64,000 bases of DNA from Paenibacillus silviterrae (GTDB lineage: Bacteria; Bacillota; Bacilli; Paenibacillales; NBRC-103111), in NCBI RefSeq assembly GCF_030167925.1, contig NZ_JASKUT010000001.1:3472001-3536000 (forward strand). Direction: 5' to 3'. The notes under the pieces are model-generated. The model did no database searches, was not told where the DNA came from, and saw only the letters and a list, made by a program, of their open reading frames with translations. Position numbers and translations under genes: made by a program. Below, piece by piece: positions 48,363 to 57,343 of the stretch; within the stretch, counting starts at the first letter, position 1, and every line of letters starts with the position of its first letter.

Positions 48363-50744
48363 TTAATTTTTTGGAAAATGAATCGTCACCCGAACGCCCT
48401 GCTGCGGAGCCGATTGAAACTCGACCTTCCCTTCCAGACTGAGCACCCGCTTCTCAATCCCGGCAAGCCCCATGTGCTGGAAGGAGCCGTCGAATGCGGA
48501 CAAATCCATCCCAACCCCATCGTCGGCGTAATGGAACCGCACGGCATCTGCGCTTTCGTCCAGCGTCATTGTGACTTTCTCGGCCTTCGAATGCTTGGAC
48601 GCATTATTCAGCAGCTCCTGCACGATGCGGTACATCCCCAAGATTTGCTCCTCGCTCAGGCCGTCCAGCTGCTGCCCCGCCTGGAATTCGATTTCGTAAT
48701 TGGCAAACATCCGCGTGTATTGAAATAAGCTCTTCAGCGACTCAACCAGCCCCATTTTCAGCAGGAACGGCGGACGCAGCTCATTGCAAGTAATGCGAAT
48801 CTGATGGATCGCGTCCAGCAGCCCTTCCTCGATCTGTCTGAGCTCCTCCTGCCCCGCATCTCCGAAAAATCCCGCCGAACGCAGCGACTCCAGCTTACGG
48901 TACCATATGATCAGGTCCTGCAGCACGGAATCGTGCAGGTCGGCCGACAAGGCAAACCGTTCCTTTTCCGAAAGCTTAAATAACAGTCTCAGCATCCACT
49001 TCGGCGTCTGGCTCGTCGATACCAGATCCTCGAGCCGCTTCATCAGATCTTCAATCAGCCTCAGGTTATCATACAGAAGCGTTACATAATGCACGGCGGT
49101 CTCCAGCCACTCTTCTTCTATCGGAAGGAAGGTGCGATCTGCAGCGATCCGCAGGTACACGGGATGCTTTTTCTCCCCGATCGGAATCCAGGTGGCTTGA
49201 GCCCCCATCGCCTCTGTCTCCTGTCCTCGCGGCACCTCCTCGATCGATGCATCACCCACCTGCAGAACGTTCCTTACTTCCTCCAGCAGGCGATGCTCTA
49301 GCTCGGAAACCTTCATGACATTGGCCAAATCACTCGACAGGCCGTTCAGGCTTTGCTGCAGGAACTTATACCGCTCCTCGCTTTGGATCAGCTCCCGCTC
49401 CTCTTGCTTCCGCTTTGTAATGTCCTTAACGATCCCGTGAACGCCGTTAAGGCTCCCCGACAAGTAGATCGGCACGAACGTAATGCTGACAATCCGCTCT
49501 CCTTCGTTCGTATGGCTTAGGCGGCACTCGATATCCCTCGGCTTCCCTTGCTGCAGCACCTCGAGAAGGCATTCGTACACCTGCGGATGGTCCTCGTCGT
49601 AGATCATGCCGAGAAAGCAGCGGCCCGTCAGCTGGGACATGCGAATGCCCGTAATGGCTTCAAAGGACCGGTTCGCATTGACAAAATAAAAGCCGTCCAG
49701 CTCGATCGAAAACACACCGTCCAGGTTGTTCTCGAACAAAGATTTATACCGCTGCTCGCTTTCCTCGAGAGCCAGCTCCGAACGCATTTTCTCCGTAATA
49801 TCAATGATCATGCCGTCCAGCCGCTCCACAGCCCCCGTATGATCCTTCCAAGGATGAACGACCAGCTGGCCCCACCGGGTTTCCCCCTCGATATGAATGT
49901 AACGGATCGGCTGACGGACGGATAGCCCTTCATCCAGCTTCCGCTTCACTTCCCCCATGAGAATCGCGTTATCGTCAGGGTGGATGTGATCGTGCAGCCG
50001 AATCGGGTTATGCATAATCTCCCGCCGAGGGATGCCGGATATCCTCTCGATGCTCTCCGAGCAGAACGTGTATCTTGTAAAATCCTTATCGGTCGACCAT
50101 ACCGCCGCGTTGACGTTGTCCAGAATGTTCTCCAGCAGCTGTTCGGCCTTCTTCCGTTCGGAGATATCCCTGGCGACGGCCACCACGTACTTGACATCCC
50201 CCTGATGATCGAAAACCGGCCTAACCCGGGCTTCGATATGAATTGTATGGCCTTCCGCATGAACAAGGCGATACGTCAGCTCCACCGGCTGCTTGGTTCG
50301 CACAACCTCGGCATGGACCGATCTCACACGGTCCTTGTCCTCCGGATGTATGACATCAAAGGCATCCATCCCCTCATAATCCGCGATCTGATAGCCTGAC
50401 AACGCATTCATGGAAGGGGAAACATAGCGGACTACCGCCTGATTGTCCACCAGCACGATGGTATCCCACGTGTTCTCGGCGACGAGCCGCAGCCGTTCCT
50501 CCCGTTCCGCCGCTGCGGCATCGTCCTTCAGCACAGCGGTATAGGCAACGGTAACGTTATCCGTATCTACAATCGGCACCAAGGTAACCGATGCTTCGGG
50601 AAGCTCCCCGGCGCTGCCATACCGGCTTTCGAAAGCCCGGTTTCCCCACAGGAATTGCCCCTCCAGATTTATGATATACATGGGATCGGGGAGATTCGTC
50701 AGCCACTGCCTCGCTCCCTCGATCACCTTCCGATAAGCTCCCAT
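48363..50744 (-). CDS. Soluble PAS-rich sensor histidine kinase, ComP-like catalytic core
   Basis: A 793-residue kinase with no membrane span. It has four PAS-type domains (about 10-80, 85-200, 205-320, 325-445), a GAF-like region (about 455-565), a HisKA_3-type dimerisation domain with FALSADLHDSVLQDLIIWYR (His604), and HATPase_c with VQELLNNASKHSKAEKVTM and DDGVGMDL. The DLHDSVLQDL H-box and downstream order are ComP-like, but ComP is a membrane protein with many spans, whereas this one senses from the cytosol. ATG 50744 follows AAAGGAG. It is upstream of the ComA-like regulator in one operon whose promoter carries the same operator array. Confidence 0.9.
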   Translation of the reverse strand: MGAYRKVIEGARQWLTNLPDPMYIINLEGQFLWGNRAFESRYGSAGELPEASVTLVPIVDTDNVTVAYTAVLKDDAAAAEREERLRLVAENTWDTIVLVDNQAVVRYVSPSMNALSGYQIADYEGMDAFDVIHPEDKDRVRSVHAEVVRTKQPVELTYRLVHAEGHTIHIEARVRPVFDHQGDVKYVVAVARDISERKKAEQLLENILDNVNAAVWSTDKDFTRYTFCSESIERISGIPRREIMHNPIRLHDHIHPDDNAILMGEVKRKLDEGLSVRQPIRYIHIEGETRWGQLVVHPWKDHTGAVERLDGMIIDITEKMRSELALEESEQRYKSLFENNLDGVFSIELDGFYFVNANRSFEAITGIRMSQLTGRCFLGMIYDEDHPQVYECLLEVLQQGKPRDIECRLSHTNEGERIVSITFVPIYLSGSLNGVHGIVKDITKRKQEERELIQSEERYKFLQQSLNGLSSDLANVMKVSELEHRLLEEVRNVLQVGDASIEEVPRGQETEAMGAQATWIPIGEKKHPVYLRIAADRTFLPIEEEWLETAVHYVTLLYDNLRLIEDLMKRLEDLVSTSQTPKWMLRLLFKLSEKERFALSADLHDSVLQDLIIWYRKLESLRSAGFFGDAGQEELRQIEEGLLDAIHQIRITCNELRPPFLLKMGLVESLKSLFQYTRMFANYEIEFQAGQQLDGLSEEQILGMYRIVQELLNNASKHSKAEKVTMTLDESADAVRFHYADDGVGMDLSAFDGSFQHMGLAGIEKRVLSLEGKVEFQSAPQQGVRVTIHFPKN

Positions 50745-50792
50745 GCCGATCTCCTTTTTATGGCCGTAATGAATGATTCAGTGAATAGCTAC

Positions 50793-50848
50793 ATTATATC
50801 GAATCGGAGAGCATCCTGCCGCGCAAAAAAATAGGGAATGCCCGCAAA
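50793..50848 (-). promoter_or_regulatory. Two-copy 21-bp operator array and perfect -10 of the PAS kinase operon
   Basis: CGCGCAAA (50820-50827) and CCCGCAAA (50841-50848) lie exactly 21 bp apart, and TATAAT (50798-50793 on the minus strand) starts 21 bp after the near copy, the same geometry as at 38955-39053 and 44539-44615. The distal copy lies inside the terminator of the GH30 gene, so the sequence has two roles. Confidence 0.65.
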
Positions 50849-50863
50849 AAGTGCAGGCATCCC
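50828..50863 (-). terminator. Terminator of the GH30 gene
   Basis: GGGATGCCTGC / GCGGGCATTCCC form a stem with an internal bulge, followed on the minus strand by TATTTTTTT. Confidence 0.8.
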
Positions 50864-50873
50864 CAAAGGAAGC

Positions 50874-52295
50874 TTATTTCTCTGAGAACGAATAGATCGA
50901 CTTCGCCGAGAAGGTTTGGGTAAAAGAGCCGTTCGCTAAGATCACATCCGCCATGTTGGTAAGATTGTCGGTAGCGCTTGTCTTGAGCTTGGCAGCCGCC
51001 GTGGAGGCGGGCGAGAAGCCGCTCACAGTGGCGGTAATATCGGAAGAGGACGTGTTCACGACGACAAGCTGCGACTTTCCGGTGGAGTTGATTTTGGTGG
51101 CAGCGACGAGCAGGGACGGGTTGCTGGAGGTGGCTTGAATGCGCTGATAGCCCGGTCTCATCACACGGCTGAAGTTCCCCATGGCGTAAAGCACCTTGCT
51201 GACGGAATACGTCCCATTCGAAATATTCAGGTTGACGAGCTGCTGGGCCAGAGCCTCATCCTTGCCCACGCTCCACCAGTACAGAAAGCCTCTGGCTGCA
51301 TTGGAGCCCCCTGTGGTCAGCGTACGCTGGATTTTGGCCGCAAGCTCTACGGCCTGCTCCGTATCATAGGCCGTGTCGCCGGGCTTCCACAGGTTATTGA
51401 CCTCGTCCTTGAAATTGAATTCCGTTTGCAGCTTCGGCTTGGATTCGTTATACAGCGTGCTGTTGTTATTGCCGTAATTGTGATAGGCGATGTAGTCTAC
51501 CTTGCTTTTATTAAGCGGCATATTGTTCAGGAAGTTCATCGCTACATTCTCGGACGTAGCCTCGGGGGCTGTCAGCTTGATCTGGGTGCGGAGCCCCCGG
51601 TTTATCAGCGCCGTATCGATGTGGCCGATGGCACTGTCCATCTCGGCATTGTAGTATCTGGCCGTTGCCCATTGGGTATTCTCGTAATCGGCTTCATTCT
51701 GGACACTCAGCCACTTGATGTTGTAGCCGAAATCGTTCTTGTATTTCTCCACCCACCTGGTTACGTAGCTGGCAAAATCCGCGTACCGTGCGCTTAGCAA
51801 GTGGCCACCGTTCGTAGATCCGCTGTCCTTCATCCAAGACGGAGGACTCCAGGGCACCGCATAGAACTGCATGGGGCTGTACCTGGCCAGAGCTTGATCA
51901 GCGAACCATCGTTGATGAGCATCGGTGCTCCAGTCCTCGGTACAGCCATTCCAGCCGCAGTAGGACACTTCGATCCCGGAGGAGTCCTCGCTCGGCTTGA
52001 ACGGGTTGATCTCCCAGCGGATGATCGTCAGCCCGGCGTTGGAGCCGCTGTTTAAGAACAGCTTATCGAGTATGGCGGTTTGATTCGCGGCACTCATATT
52101 GTTTTTGAGGTAATGCACCGGTTTATTCGCCGCCGCTCCGAAGCCGTCGATGGTCTGAAACGTCGTCCCTTTGTCGATCGTAATGGTGTCGGCAGCCGCG
52201 GCTCCCGGAATAAGAGACGGAAATGAGGCAAGCAGCACACAAGCAGCGGCAAACGCCAATGACCTTGTGACGATCCCTTTGCTATCCAGCTTCAA
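50874..52295 (-). CDS. Secreted GH30 family glycoside hydrolase
   Basis: A 473-residue extracellular enzyme of clan GH-A. The signal peptide is 1-35 (AAAA-DTITI). IDGFGAAANKPVHYL is the family's FGG-like first strand; acid/base Glu201 lies in KWLSVQNEADYE and nucleophile Glu292 in KLQTEFNF. A beta-sandwich domain made from N- and C-terminal strands surrounds the barrel, ending AKSIYSFSEK. Substrates in GH30 range over glucosylceramide, beta-1,6-glucan, glucuronoxylan and others; the subfamily is not fixed here. Start TTG 52295 is chosen because GAGGAG lies nine bases upstream and the signal peptide is then normal; a GTG at 52313 overlaps that site. A good cre site overlaps the promoter. Confidence 0.9.
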   Translation of the reverse strand: MKLDSKGIVTRSLAFAAACVLLASFPSLIPGAAAADTITIDKGTTFQTIDGFGAAANKPVHYLKNNMSAANQTAILDKLFLNSGSNAGLTIIRWEINPFKPSEDSSGIEVSYCGWNGCTEDWSTDAHQRWFADQALARYSPMQFYAVPWSPPSWMKDSGSTNGGHLLSARYADFASYVTRWVEKYKNDFGYNIKWLSVQNEADYENTQWATARYYNAEMDSAIGHIDTALINRGLRTQIKLTAPEATSENVAMNFLNNMPLNKSKVDYIAYHNYGNNNSTLYNESKPKLQTEFNFKDEVNNLWKPGDTAYDTEQAVELAAKIQRTLTTGGSNAARGFLYWWSVGKDEALAQQLVNLNISNGTYSVSKVLYAMGNFSRVMRPGYQRIQATSSNPSLLVAATKINSTGKSQLVVVNTSSSDITATVSGFSPASTAAAKLKTSATDNLTNMADVILANGSFTQTFSAKSIYSFSEK

Positions 52296-52358
52296 TATGA
52301 ATTCACTCCTCACGCAGGTAAGTTACCTCCTGGCCGCGCGTTACCGGGAAGCTGCTGT

Positions 52359-52388
52359 CATTGTAAACGCATACAATTATTTCCGTCT
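52359..52388 (-). promoter_or_regulatory. Cre site (CcpA) overlapping the GH30 promoter
   Basis: TGTAAACGCATACA (52362-52375) fits TGWAANCGNTNWCA with one mismatch. On the minus strand TACAAT (52364-52359) with TAGACG 18 bp upstream (52388-52383) forms a promoter whose -10 lies inside the cre site, so glucose repression is expected. Confidence 0.65.
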
Positions 52389-52634
52389 ATAGTCATTACC
52401 GTACTTTCTTTCCGGGATTTATCGTTATCATCGATCTCAAGTGCATCGTCCCCGGGAGCCTTCCGCCTGCATTGCACTTCATGCAATGGAATGCCCCTAC
52501 TTAGCCCCATTCGGATTCGCTTCATTGCAGTTTTTGCAGTCAAACCCACCCCGTTCCGTGCAAAAGAGGCTTAAAAAGCGAAAGAATGCCTTGTTCGCGC
52601 GAACCGCATTGCAGAAACTACATTCCAGTAATAA
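52376..52634. other. Intergenic stretch upstream of the GH30 gene
   Basis: No credible gene. It contains an inverted repeat CATTGCA-CTTCA-TGCAATG (52470-52488) that could be an operator for an unknown regulator, but no paired copy was seen. The rest is unremarkable. Confidence 0.45.
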
Positions 52635-52677
52635 AGCAAGCTGCAGCCCCATGGAATCCATTCGGCTGCAGCTTGCT
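52635..52677. terminator. Hairpin terminator after the GH39-like gene
   Basis: A perfect 14-bp stem AGCAAGCTGCAGCC / GGCTGCAGCTTGCT. The T tract is short (TTTATTA), so it may act as a strong hairpin rather than an ideal intrinsic terminator. Confidence 0.75.
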
Positions 52678-52682
52678 CTGAT

Positions 52683-55600
52683 TTACTTCACTTCCAGCTT
52701 ATTCGATAACGAAACCGGCAGAGTGGAATCCTGAGGATCCAGCTTATCGACCACAAATACATGGATCTGGTATTGCGCATCCCCCGGATCCTGCACATCG
52801 AAGTGGCCGGTCAAGCGGCCGGAGCCTGCGATGTCCGTCTCCAGCGCGACGTGGGAGATCGGCGTGCTGCCCTTCAGCAGCTGGAAGTACACGACCTCCG
52901 TTCCAGCATGGTCGGCCGCTCCCGCTGTGCGGGACACATCGACCTTTGCGCTCAGGCCTCCGGTTCGGTTCAGTTGGCCGTTGAGTGCTAACGTGAACGG
53001 TTTATCTCCTGCGGGCACGACGCGGACGGTCCGCACCGCCGGAATCGCCGCATTAAGCGCATTGTCTTTGACGTTGTAGGTAAGGGTGTACGTACCGACC
53101 ACCGCCGTATTCACGGTGCCGGTCACTTGAATCCGACCGCTGATGTCGCCGTCTACGTTATCCGCAGCCGTGGCGCCGGCATCCGTATACGTGCTGCCTA
53201 CCGTTACCTCCACCGTCTCGGATCCGTTCAGCGTAATAACCGGCTTTTCCGTGTCTACCGGACCGGATGCAAGCTCAGCCACCTGGAAGTCATCGATTCG
53301 TCCCGGCTGATTCGCTACCCGAATGCCTGCCTTGCCTTGCGTTAAAGCGGGAGGGCTTTGCGGGAACAAGGCTCCGTTATCCACCTCATCGAAGATGAGA
53401 TTGTCGTCCACATAGCCTCTCAGTCGGTTGCCGTCAATGACCAGTCGAAGCTGGTACCAATTGCCGACAAGATAAGGATACGGCATCTTTTTGCTGTCCA
53501 GCTCTCGGATGTTACCGTTATGGATGCGTCCGAGCACGACATAGCCTGTGCTGCCGCCCGGCAAGCCGTTCTCGCCGTTATGGATGCGCAGCATATAGAA
53601 ATTTTTGGCGTCGTCGGAGGCTCTGGCAATGACTCCCGGAAGGGAAGTGCCGACTTGGGGCTTCACTCTTGCCCGCACCTCGTAATTCGTCCATCCGCTT
53701 TGACCTACGGTAAAGGCCATGCTGCCCGTCGTATGCTTCTCCAATACCTTGCCGTCTTCCTCATCGACGACCCTTAGATGATTCGCGGCTCCGTTCGGCG
53801 TAGCCCCGTTGTTCCAGCCGGTTCCTGCAGCTTGGTCATATGAACCGCCGTTGAAATCCTCCTCGTGCAAAATCGCGCCTACCGGTGCCGGCGGGTTCGC
53901 CTGGATGTGCAGGATGTACTCTGCAGCCGTTCCTGCCTCGGAGGTGACCCGTACCTTCGCTGTTCCCGCTCCGTTCACGAGGACGCCATCGGTAATCTGT
54001 ACGGCCGACAGATTGCTTGCCGTAGGAACCGCCTCCAGTACCTTCACATAGTGCGTGCGAGAAGGCACGGTGATGCGGTACTCGGTTTTGCCGGGAACAA
54101 GCGCAATGCTGGTTTGCGGCAGCTCCGTGCGGGGCGCGGTCAACGGATCGGAGATGACCGAAATCCGCAGGCTGCTCAGCGAGGTGTCGGAATTGGCCGT
54201 TCTCAGCGTAAGGTTATAATAGTTAGCGCCATTGCCTTCGGTCGACAAAGCGGCTACCGTATATTGCTTCTCCTGGCCGACCCCGGTGAAGGTAACCTGG
54301 CCGGATACCGGAGAGGCCGCGGCATTCGCCGTTCCATACACAGCCGCAGTAATCGTGGAGGTCGTCGTGTTCGACGGCACCAATACGGTGTAGCTGTTGA
54401 CCTGCGGATCGAAGCCGGCGATGCTCGCGCCGTTCACTTGAATGTCGCCCAGCAGCGGCACGATCAGGTACACTCTGACGTCGTCGAACGCTGCCTTCGC
54501 CTCATGGCTGCGCAAGCCGAATCTTCCTGCCGTGCGGCTCGTATCGGTATGCTGCAGCACCTTTACTCCGTCGACATAGCCTGTAAGAGTCGTCCCTACT
54601 ACCTCCAGGTTGAGCTTATACCACTTGCCTTCCATTAGATAGTCATTCGGCAGGTTGTAGGTACTCAGTGTGGTGTTGCTGCCGTTCACCCGCTTTTCCA
54701 GAATCGCTTGACTCGTACTACCGTTTCGGAACAGTTTGAAGTAATACAAATCGTTATAATTGGTGCCTGCCCGTGCCAGCAGTCCCATCTGGGCTTTGCC
54801 CGCAGCACTGCTGCCCGGTATTTCTTGGACGCGGGCTTCGATGCCATAATCCTTCAAATTTTCTCCGAAGATCGCGAAGCTGGGGGTCGTATCGTAGACA
54901 CCGGTAGGCTGTACATACGTATTGTTGGTGACGCTGTCCGTCACGAGAGTCCACGGCGTATCCAAGCTGCTATAGCCCTTTTGGGTCCAACCGGACAAGT
55001 CCTTCTCCTGCGCCGTCTCAAAGCCGCTCTTATACAGCGCCTCCGCGAACACCTTCACATCATTAATCGACAGCGGTCCATCGAAGGTTGAGCCGGTTAC
55101 CGTGAGCTTCACATAACGGGCCTTGGTCTTGAAAAACTCCAGGCTGTTACCCATCGGAGGCACATAGCTTGGGTCCGAGCCGTATGTTTTATCCGTTACG
55201 GTAGTAAACGTAGTGCCATCCGAGCTGGTGGCAATCGAATATTTGTATCCTCTGGAAGCGCTATTCGTCCAATCGATCTGCATACCGGCCAAATAGTATT
55301 CCTTGCCTAGATCCACTTGAACCGTCTGAGGATACGTGCTGTCCGCAGCGACGGAAGCCGTAGAGCTGATCCCGTCCACCACATTCAACCCGTTCGTCAT
55401 ACCCGGTGAGGTGGTGACCGTTTTGCCTGCGGAAACGATATTCTTAATGCTGGGATCCACCGCCTCCAGCTCAAGCAGCATGACTGCATTCTTCTCAAGC
55501 GTTTGGCTGAACACAAGATTGTCGCTTACATTAACTACGTTTTCCTCCACCACTTGGAGCTCATCGATCTTGTTATAAGCGAAATTGCTGTGCGTCTCGT

Positions 55601-57341
55601 CGACGAGATACTTCTTGTAGCGCAGGCTCTTGCCCTGGAAGCCCGCCGGCAAATTCTTCACGCTGATGTTCACGTTCGAGGAGGCAATGCCGTCCCCCTG
55701 CTTGTTCCAGACCATCAAGGTCGCCTTCGTGTCGCTGTTCTTGGTTGCCAGCATTCTCGTTCCGTAGATGGAGGTATCCCCTCCCGTCGACTTCACACGG
55801 GTATCCCCCAGCCGGGCAAACATCCGCATCGTGTTGAAATAAGGAGTAAAGAAGGTTTTGCCCAGTACCTCGTAATATTTCAGCTTATCGGCGGTTCCAA
55901 TCAGCTGGAAGGTGTTGATGTCGGTATTGCCCCATTTGATATCTACTCGTGCTATGGCCGGAGCGCCCGCTCCCAGATCGAACTTCAGCCACGTCCAGTA
56001 ATCCGCTTGGGTAAACATCGTGGCATCGTTGTTGTCCGTAACGGCCGCAAGGTTGACGTCATTCGTCGGATTCGGAATGGGAATCGGGTTGTTACCACTG
56101 TCATAAAAGCGGATTTCCTTAATCTTCATCGGCTTGGAGGAGGAGGCCGATTCTCTCCAGCCCCGCAGATTCAAGTATTGCAGCGGTCTTGGATCGCGGT
56201 TCGTAAAACTTTGGAACTCCGTCGTATTCCCGTTGCTGAGTGCGTAATCGACATCAAACTGGTTCTTGAAGTAGGCGTTCAGCGTATGCACCGCAACCCA
56301 GTTCATCGGGATGTCCGTGCCGCCGCGTGCATAGAAATAGGCCGAATCGGTCATAAAAGCCGCTTGCTTCGCCAGCCCCACATTATTGGTCGGGTCGCTT
56401 AAGCCGCCGCCTCCCTTCCAGCCATACTCACTGACAATCGTAGTGGCCTGCGGGAAAAATTGACGCAGATAAGCTTTCATCTGAAGCTCTTGCGTCTCAT
56501 TCATTCGAACATCTTCCTGATAACGGTGCCAGGACACGAAATCCACATGATAGCCTTGCTGATAGGCGATATCGACGAATTGCTTCTGTTTTTCAAAATT
56601 GTAGCCGGACAAGACCGGGCCCCCGACCTTCAGCGTATGTCCCGCTAGGCCTTGAGTGTTGACCCACTGGACCGCCTCCGACATCCCTTTATACATCCGC
56701 ATATAGCCGGGAATATCGTCCTTAACATGCCCGTAGAACGCAGGCTCCAGGTTCGGCTCGTTGCCCACCTCGATATATTCGAGCTCCGGGTTCTTCTCCT
56801 TCAAGGTGTAGATGATCTTTTTCATCGCCTTGTCGAATTCCGGCCAGTTCATTTCGGTTTCACCGGCGATCAGGCGGTTTTTGCCCGGGTTGGCGTCTCC
56901 CCCGTAGGAATAAGCAAGCGAAATCAGCAGAGAGTCGGAGAACTGCGACATGAAGTCGTACGTTTCTTTGCGTGCGTGCTGCAGATCCGCATTCGTAGCG
57001 TTCCGCGGGTCCTCAATGGAATAAGCGAGATAATCGCTGTTGCTGCTATCCTTATTGTAATACCAGTTGATCTTGACGAAATCGCGGACAACCTTCGTCT
57101 TGATCCCCTTCAGTTCATCGACGACATGCACCGGCAAGGGGGTGTAGTTCGTGTTGTTGAACTGCTCTGTACGAACAAGCGTCCCTTCCGAGACCGCATA
57201 ATCGGCCTCCAGATTCAGGCTGGCCGCCTGCGCCGTCTGAGGCGCATAGCCTGCGGCTGCAGTGGCCAGCAGCGCAGCCGCGGCCAGCAGAGCGAACTGC
57301 TTCTTGACGCTGCGGTAAAGCTTGGTGCCTACGTATGCCAT
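52683..57341 (-). CDS. Large secreted GH39-like glycoside hydrolase with discoidin, LamG-like and Ig-like modules
   Basis: A 1552-residue extracellular enzyme. Signal peptide about 1-40 (QTAQA-AS). The catalytic clan GH-A domain spans about 45-400, with acid/base Glu195 in YIEVGNEPNLE and nucleophile Glu305 in IVSEYGW; this resembles GH39 and related xylosidase/iduronidase families. Next: F5/8-type segment (about 405-510), a beta-domain (about 540-645), discoidin (about 650-790), LamG-like (about 795-960), two cadherin-like beta-sandwich repeats (about 965-1160), a second LamG-like domain (about 1165-1345), a DUF5011-like Ig domain (about 1355-1430), and a C-terminal domain. It starts two bases after the SLH gene stop, so translation is coupled. 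It has no SLH domain of its own. Confidence 0.82.
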   Translation of the reverse strand: MAYVGTKLYRSVKKQFALLAAAALLATAAAGYAPQTAQAASLNLEADYAVSEGTLVRTEQFNNTNYTPLPVHVVDELKGIKTKVVRDFVKINWYYNKDSSNSDYLAYSIEDPRNATNADLQHARKETYDFMSQFSDSLLISLAYSYGGDANPGKNRLIAGETEMNWPEFDKAMKKIIYTLKEKNPELEYIEVGNEPNLEPAFYGHVKDDIPGYMRMYKGMSEAVQWVNTQGLAGHTLKVGGPVLSGYNFEKQKQFVDIAYQQGYHVDFVSWHRYQEDVRMNETQELQMKAYLRQFFPQATTIVSEYGWKGGGGLSDPTNNVGLAKQAAFMTDSAYFYARGGTDIPMNWVAVHTLNAYFKNQFDVDYALSNGNTTEFQSFTNRDPRPLQYLNLRGWRESASSSKPMKIKEIRFYDSGNNPIPIPNPTNDVNLAAVTDNNDATMFTQADYWTWLKFDLGAGAPAIARVDIKWGNTDINTFQLIGTADKLKYYEVLGKTFFTPYFNTMRMFARLGDTRVKSTGGDTSIYGTRMLATKNSDTKATLMVWNKQGDGIASSNVNISVKNLPAGFQGKSLRYKKYLVDETHSNFAYNKIDELQVVEENVVNVSDNLVFSQTLEKNAVMLLELEAVDPSIKNIVSAGKTVTTSPGMTNGLNVVDGISSTASVAADSTYPQTVQVDLGKEYYLAGMQIDWTNSASRGYKYSIATSSDGTTFTTVTDKTYGSDPSYVPPMGNSLEFFKTKARYVKLTVTGSTFDGPLSINDVKVFAEALYKSGFETAQEKDLSGWTQKGYSSLDTPWTLVTDSVTNNTYVQPTGVYDTTPSFAIFGENLKDYGIEARVQEIPGSSAAGKAQMGLLARAGTNYNDLYYFKLFRNGSTSQAILEKRVNGSNTTLSTYNLPNDYLMEGKWYKLNLEVVGTTLTGYVDGVKVLQHTDTSRTAGRFGLRSHEAKAAFDDVRVYLIVPLLGDIQVNGASIAGFDPQVNSYTVLVPSNTTTSTITAAVYGTANAAASPVSGQVTFTGVGQEKQYTVAALSTEGNGANYYNLTLRTANSDTSLSSLRISVISDPLTAPRTELPQTSIALVPGKTEYRITVPSRTHYVKVLEAVPTASNLSAVQITDGVLVNGAGTAKVRVTSEAGTAAEYILHIQANPPAPVGAILHEEDFNGGSYDQAAGTGWNNGATPNGAANHLRVVDEEDGKVLEKHTTGSMAFTVGQSGWTNYEVRARVKPQVGTSLPGVIARASDDAKNFYMLRIHNGENGLPGGSTGYVVLGRIHNGNIRELDSKKMPYPYLVGNWYQLRLVIDGNRLRGYVDDNLIFDEVDNGALFPQSPPALTQGKAGIRVANQPGRIDDFQVAELASGPVDTEKPVITLNGSETVEVTVGSTYTDAGATAADNVDGDISGRIQVTGTVNTAVVGTYTLTYNVKDNALNAAIPAVRTVRVVPAGDKPFTLALNGQLNRTGGLSAKVDVSRTAGAADHAGTEVVYFQLLKGSTPISHVALETDIAGSGRLTGHFDVQDPGDAQYQIHVFVVDKLDPQDSTLPVSLSNKLEVK

Positions 57342-57343
57342 CC

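Noticed and set aside
55503..56402. 299-codon open frame antisense to the GH39-like gene
   Set aside because: Arg/His/Val-rich shadow without domain; the opposite strand has the catalytic motifs.
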